Positions 61,680 through 64,000 of a DNA stretch of 64,000 nucleotides are shown here, one piece after another. The stretch covers positions 7,510,917 to 7,574,916 of the forward strand of contig JAJEKV010000041.1 in the NCBI GenBank assembly GCA_021234155.1, read 5' to 3'. Within the stretch, counting starts at the first letter, position 1, and every line of letters starts with the position of its first letter. The position numbers were made by a program, and so were the translations under genes. The stretch is from Isoetes taiwanensis. Taxonomy: Eukaryota; Streptophyta; Lycopodiopsida; Isoetales; Isoetaceae. The notes under the pieces are model-generated. The model saw only the letters and a program-made list of their open reading frames with translations. It made no database searches and was not told the DNA's origin.

Positions 61680-62253
61680 AATTCCACACAGGGCAGAGCC
61701 AAGGGCAGGACAAGCGTCAGATAGCAGACCCACGCCCCTGCCAAAGACCACGCAGAAGTCCATGCCCCCGTCAAAGAAGAGAGCCAGGCAAGACAAATGA
61801 CAGCCTCCGTGGAGTTCAGCCCTAACTTAACGGGATTCCAGGCACTAATGAAGGCACTGCCAGATTCCCTGAAATCATGCATATGATCCAGGAGTTTGTG
61901 ACCGAGATCTACCATCTATCTATTTCGGGCCCAAGGCCATTGTACTATATATATCAGTAGAGATAGATCTTGAGTTTTTAGATGAGATTGAGTATTGTCT
62001 CGTTTCATTCCTCTCTCTCAACGAGAGTTCATGTATTCTTATTGATATTCAAGGAGTCTTATCTTAGCATATTGTCTCTTTGAGTTTCTATTTGTTTCCT
62101 TCTTTCTTTTTTTATCTTTGCAAAATCCCGCGTGACACTCTGCTAGGATTTGCCTGCTTGATCCAAGGGTCCTCATAGAGGGTTGTCTTGCAGGTGATCC
62201 AAACCCAGACCCTAACCGCTGCCGGGTCTTAGTTCTTTTTTCCCCTTTCGAAG
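61680..62253 (+). other. Possible LTR or leader preceding the gag-like frame
   Basis: It contains CTATATATATCAG (about 61946-61958), a TATA-like box, followed by AT-rich, C/T-rich sequence and then a leader up to ATG 62254. The second copy needed to prove an LTR is outside the window, so this is only an inference from position. Confidence 0.3.
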
Positions 62254-62679
62254 ATGTCTGCTCGTACCTTTACTCCCGAGGAGCTTCTCAGCCAAATTGC
62301 AGCTCGATTGGATCTCCATCAGCACAGGGAAGCTCCTCACGACATGTATGATCCTGATTATGATATTGAAGGCGGCCGTGTTCGCTCCCGTGCTCAGTCG
62401 GCACCGCCTACCCCTCGTGCTTGCTCCCGGCCCGGGTCTCCCCCTGCTTGCAAACACTGTTCTCAACCACAATCGCCACATCATACCCTTGTGCCTCAAA
62501 CTCCTCATTATTTTCAAACACCAGAGAGTACTTATCCACATCCCTTCTGGACCAACACCGTTGCCTTCCCAGCCATCTTCTCCCCAACATGGTATGGGCT
62601 ATCGTCACGTTTCATTTGGTCCTCCTCGTGTTCAGGAATTTTAGTCTTCTCCCTCTTTTCAACCTCCCGTATTCCATAT
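62254..62679 (+). pseudogene. Proline-rich gag-like N-terminus of an unidentified retroelement
   Basis: The frame starts MSARTFTPEELLSQIAARLD and includes DPDYDIEGGRVRSRAQSAPP and a Pro/Cys/His-rich stretch. In another frame GPTPLPSQPSSPQHGMGYRH and VSFGPPRV look more protein-like near 62540-62640, so a shift is likely. After the LINE piece (63334 onward) similar composition returns (PQSYVPSYDPPLYTQVPVPS). I do not recognise the family. Confidence 0.4.
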
Positions 62680-63334
62680 AAGGTATTAGAAGCAAGCCGT
62701 GAGCATGGTTGGTATCATAAGGGAGTTGTGTGGCTGAACCGTTGGGGCATCTCAATGATAGATATGCCTACAAAGGCAGAAGGGATCAGAGAATGGGTCA
62801 AAATGAAAGTTACTGATAAAATATGGGCAAATGTGCAAGGAAAAATGGAATTCTATAAAAGAGAGATTAATCCTATGGTCACCTACACACCGCAGCAATA
62901 TCTCCTTGATCATTTACCTAGGGCACACCAACACTTGATTTGTCGGATGAGGGTTAGCTCCCATCACCTACGAATTGAGTGTGGACGATGGCGTCAGATT
63001 CCTAGGGACCAGAGAACACGCGAAGTTTGCGGCTCACAAGAAGTTGAAGATGAATACCATTTTCTTATTGCATATCCAGCGTATGCAGCCATAAGAGATC
63101 GTCATGGATTGAAAGAGTCGGATCTTCGAAATGTATATACAGTTTTTCAGTTACGCTCACAGTCACTTGCATCTCTCCTTGAGGAGATATGGCAAGTTCG
63201 TGAGGTTTCTTTGCAGCGATGGACTAACTTGTCCTTCATTTTGTAGCCCCTTTATGTTTGTTTCTGATATTTCGTCTCCTAGACCGTAGGGTCTCTATCA
63301 GATGGTGAATAAATTTATTTTACTTTACTTTACT
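62680..63334 (+). mobile_element. 3' fragment of a second LINE type
   Basis: It codes for a non-LTR C-terminus: DHLPRAHQHLICRMRVSSHH, LRIECGRWRQIPRDQRTREV, C-x-SQEVEDEYHFLIAYPAYA, with the stop at 63244-63246. The pattern (LR(I/T)..GRW...PR..R.C..C...EVEDE.HFL..CP.Y) is the zinc-finger end known from several LINE ORF2 proteins. The second half ends in AATAAATTTATTTTACTTTACTTTAC, a short-repeat tail. The fragment stays open in frame with the upstream gag-like ORF (62254-63246, 330 codons). Confidence 0.65.
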
Positions 63335-63655
63335 GTTCAAGTCTACAATATTGGTGATCTTAAACTGAATGAGGATGGCACCCACGGCACATTGCCAGCT
63401 GACGTCCCTCTCTCAGGACCTCCTGGTTTCACGTCCCTTGTTCTCAGCCCACGACTGTGCCTCAAAGTTATGTTCCTTCTTATGATCCACCACTTTATAC
63501 GCAAGTTCCTGTCCCGTCCACTATCCACAATCAAGCTTACATATCCGATTTTTGGGAATGCCAAGGGAAAGCCCCTTGATCAAAGTGCTCAAGCACATAT
63601 GGAGGAATTTGAAGCTCTGACTCTCAGTACTACGAAGCTATTTCCAGGCACTTGC
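63335..63655 (+). pseudogene. Continuation of the interrupted gag-like sequence
   Basis: Downstream of the LINE tail one frame gives AQAHMEEFEALTLSTTKLFP and another TTVPQSYVPSYDPPLYTQVP. Both fit a decayed proline-rich structural protein more than random DNA, but no domain is named. Confidence 0.3.
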
Positions 63656-63659
63656 AGTA

Positions 63660-63910
63660 CACGTGTCAGTTTGGAAAAGGTAGTTTGCCTTTGGAAGCTT
63701 CTAGAACTTTACACGTGTATAACTCTAAGCAAATACAAACTTTCTACAAGAAACACTTGCATTATTTTAACCTGACCCCTTACCTTCCGTGTTACCAGTG
63801 CACGTGTCAATTTATAAGAGGCTAGTTTTATCACCCTTACACGTGTCTAATCCTAAACTTAAAATTTCTAAAAATGCTTGCCTATGTTAAGCTAGCCCCT
63901 TACCCTCCTT
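63660..63910. repeat. Tandem repeat with paired CACGTG (G-box) motifs, period about 141 bp
   Basis: Units start CACGTGTCA(G/A)TTT at 63660 and 63801. Each contains a second (A)CACGTGT about 55 bases later and ends CT(G/A)(A/G)CCCCTTACC(T)TCC. There are four CACGTG cores in 250 bp. Confidence 0.7.
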
Positions 63911-64000
63911 AGGGTAATTACACACCCACCGTTACATTAGGTTAAATATTAAAATTTTAAGATAACTGCATTCACACCCATTCGGTTAACAATTTCTGTT

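Overview
The window looks like nuclear DNA of a land plant, most likely a fern or another plant with swimming sperm. Three things point there. One intact host gene is a plant-specific LRR receptor kinase of the NIK type, split into eleven exons with exact plant splice sites. A second intact gene encodes a CIMIP2/FAM166-like ciliary microtubule protein, a family that plants without motile sperm have no obvious use for. The rest is AT-rich DNA full of Tat/Athila-like Ty3/gypsy retrotransposons, LINE pieces, MITEs and microsatellites. The species cannot be read from the sequence.

Layout. 1-2084: a non-coding element bounded by 169-bp inverted repeats, starting at or before the window edge. 2085-5093: no recognisable gene. 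5094-15947: two minus-strand gypsy remnants of one family, A (5094-7580) and B (7963-15947), separated by a (GA)67 tract. 15996-18459: a broken PPR gene between two ~300-bp direct repeats. 18460-23096: no recognisable gene. 23097-26286: the complete NIK-like gene (minus). 27016-28070: inverted-repeat element. 28075-41970: an old LTR (E) split by a younger complete element C (29661-40637, plus) with a perfect 5-bp target duplication. 41971-45394: nearly featureless. 45395-47130: chromovirus pol remnant (minus). 47319-48020: foldback MITE. 48867-51913: the eight-exon ciliary gene (minus), with a (GA)49 tract at one splice donor and a Harbinger-like MITE just upstream. 52812-60670: gypsy element D (minus), with a LINE inserted in gag. 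60692-61169: an 18S rRNA fragment followed by a pol tail. 61242-64000: a third GA tract, then a gag-like reading frame interrupted by a second LINE type, and G-box-containing tandem repeats.

The main novelty candidate is the architecture of the gypsy family (A-E). A complete RNase H domain with its D-E-D-D residues lies between protease and reverse transcriptase. The normal RNase H after the reverse transcriptase has lost its catalytic acidic residues in both copies that retain it. The same family shares a 17-nt primer-binding site that fits tRNA-Gln, a covarying hairpin at the LTR start, and (most clearly in copy C) three CCHC knuckles. All copies seen here are broken by frameshifts, stops or deletions.

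The two host genes are not functionally linked as far as can be seen; both are single genes surrounded by transposon debris.
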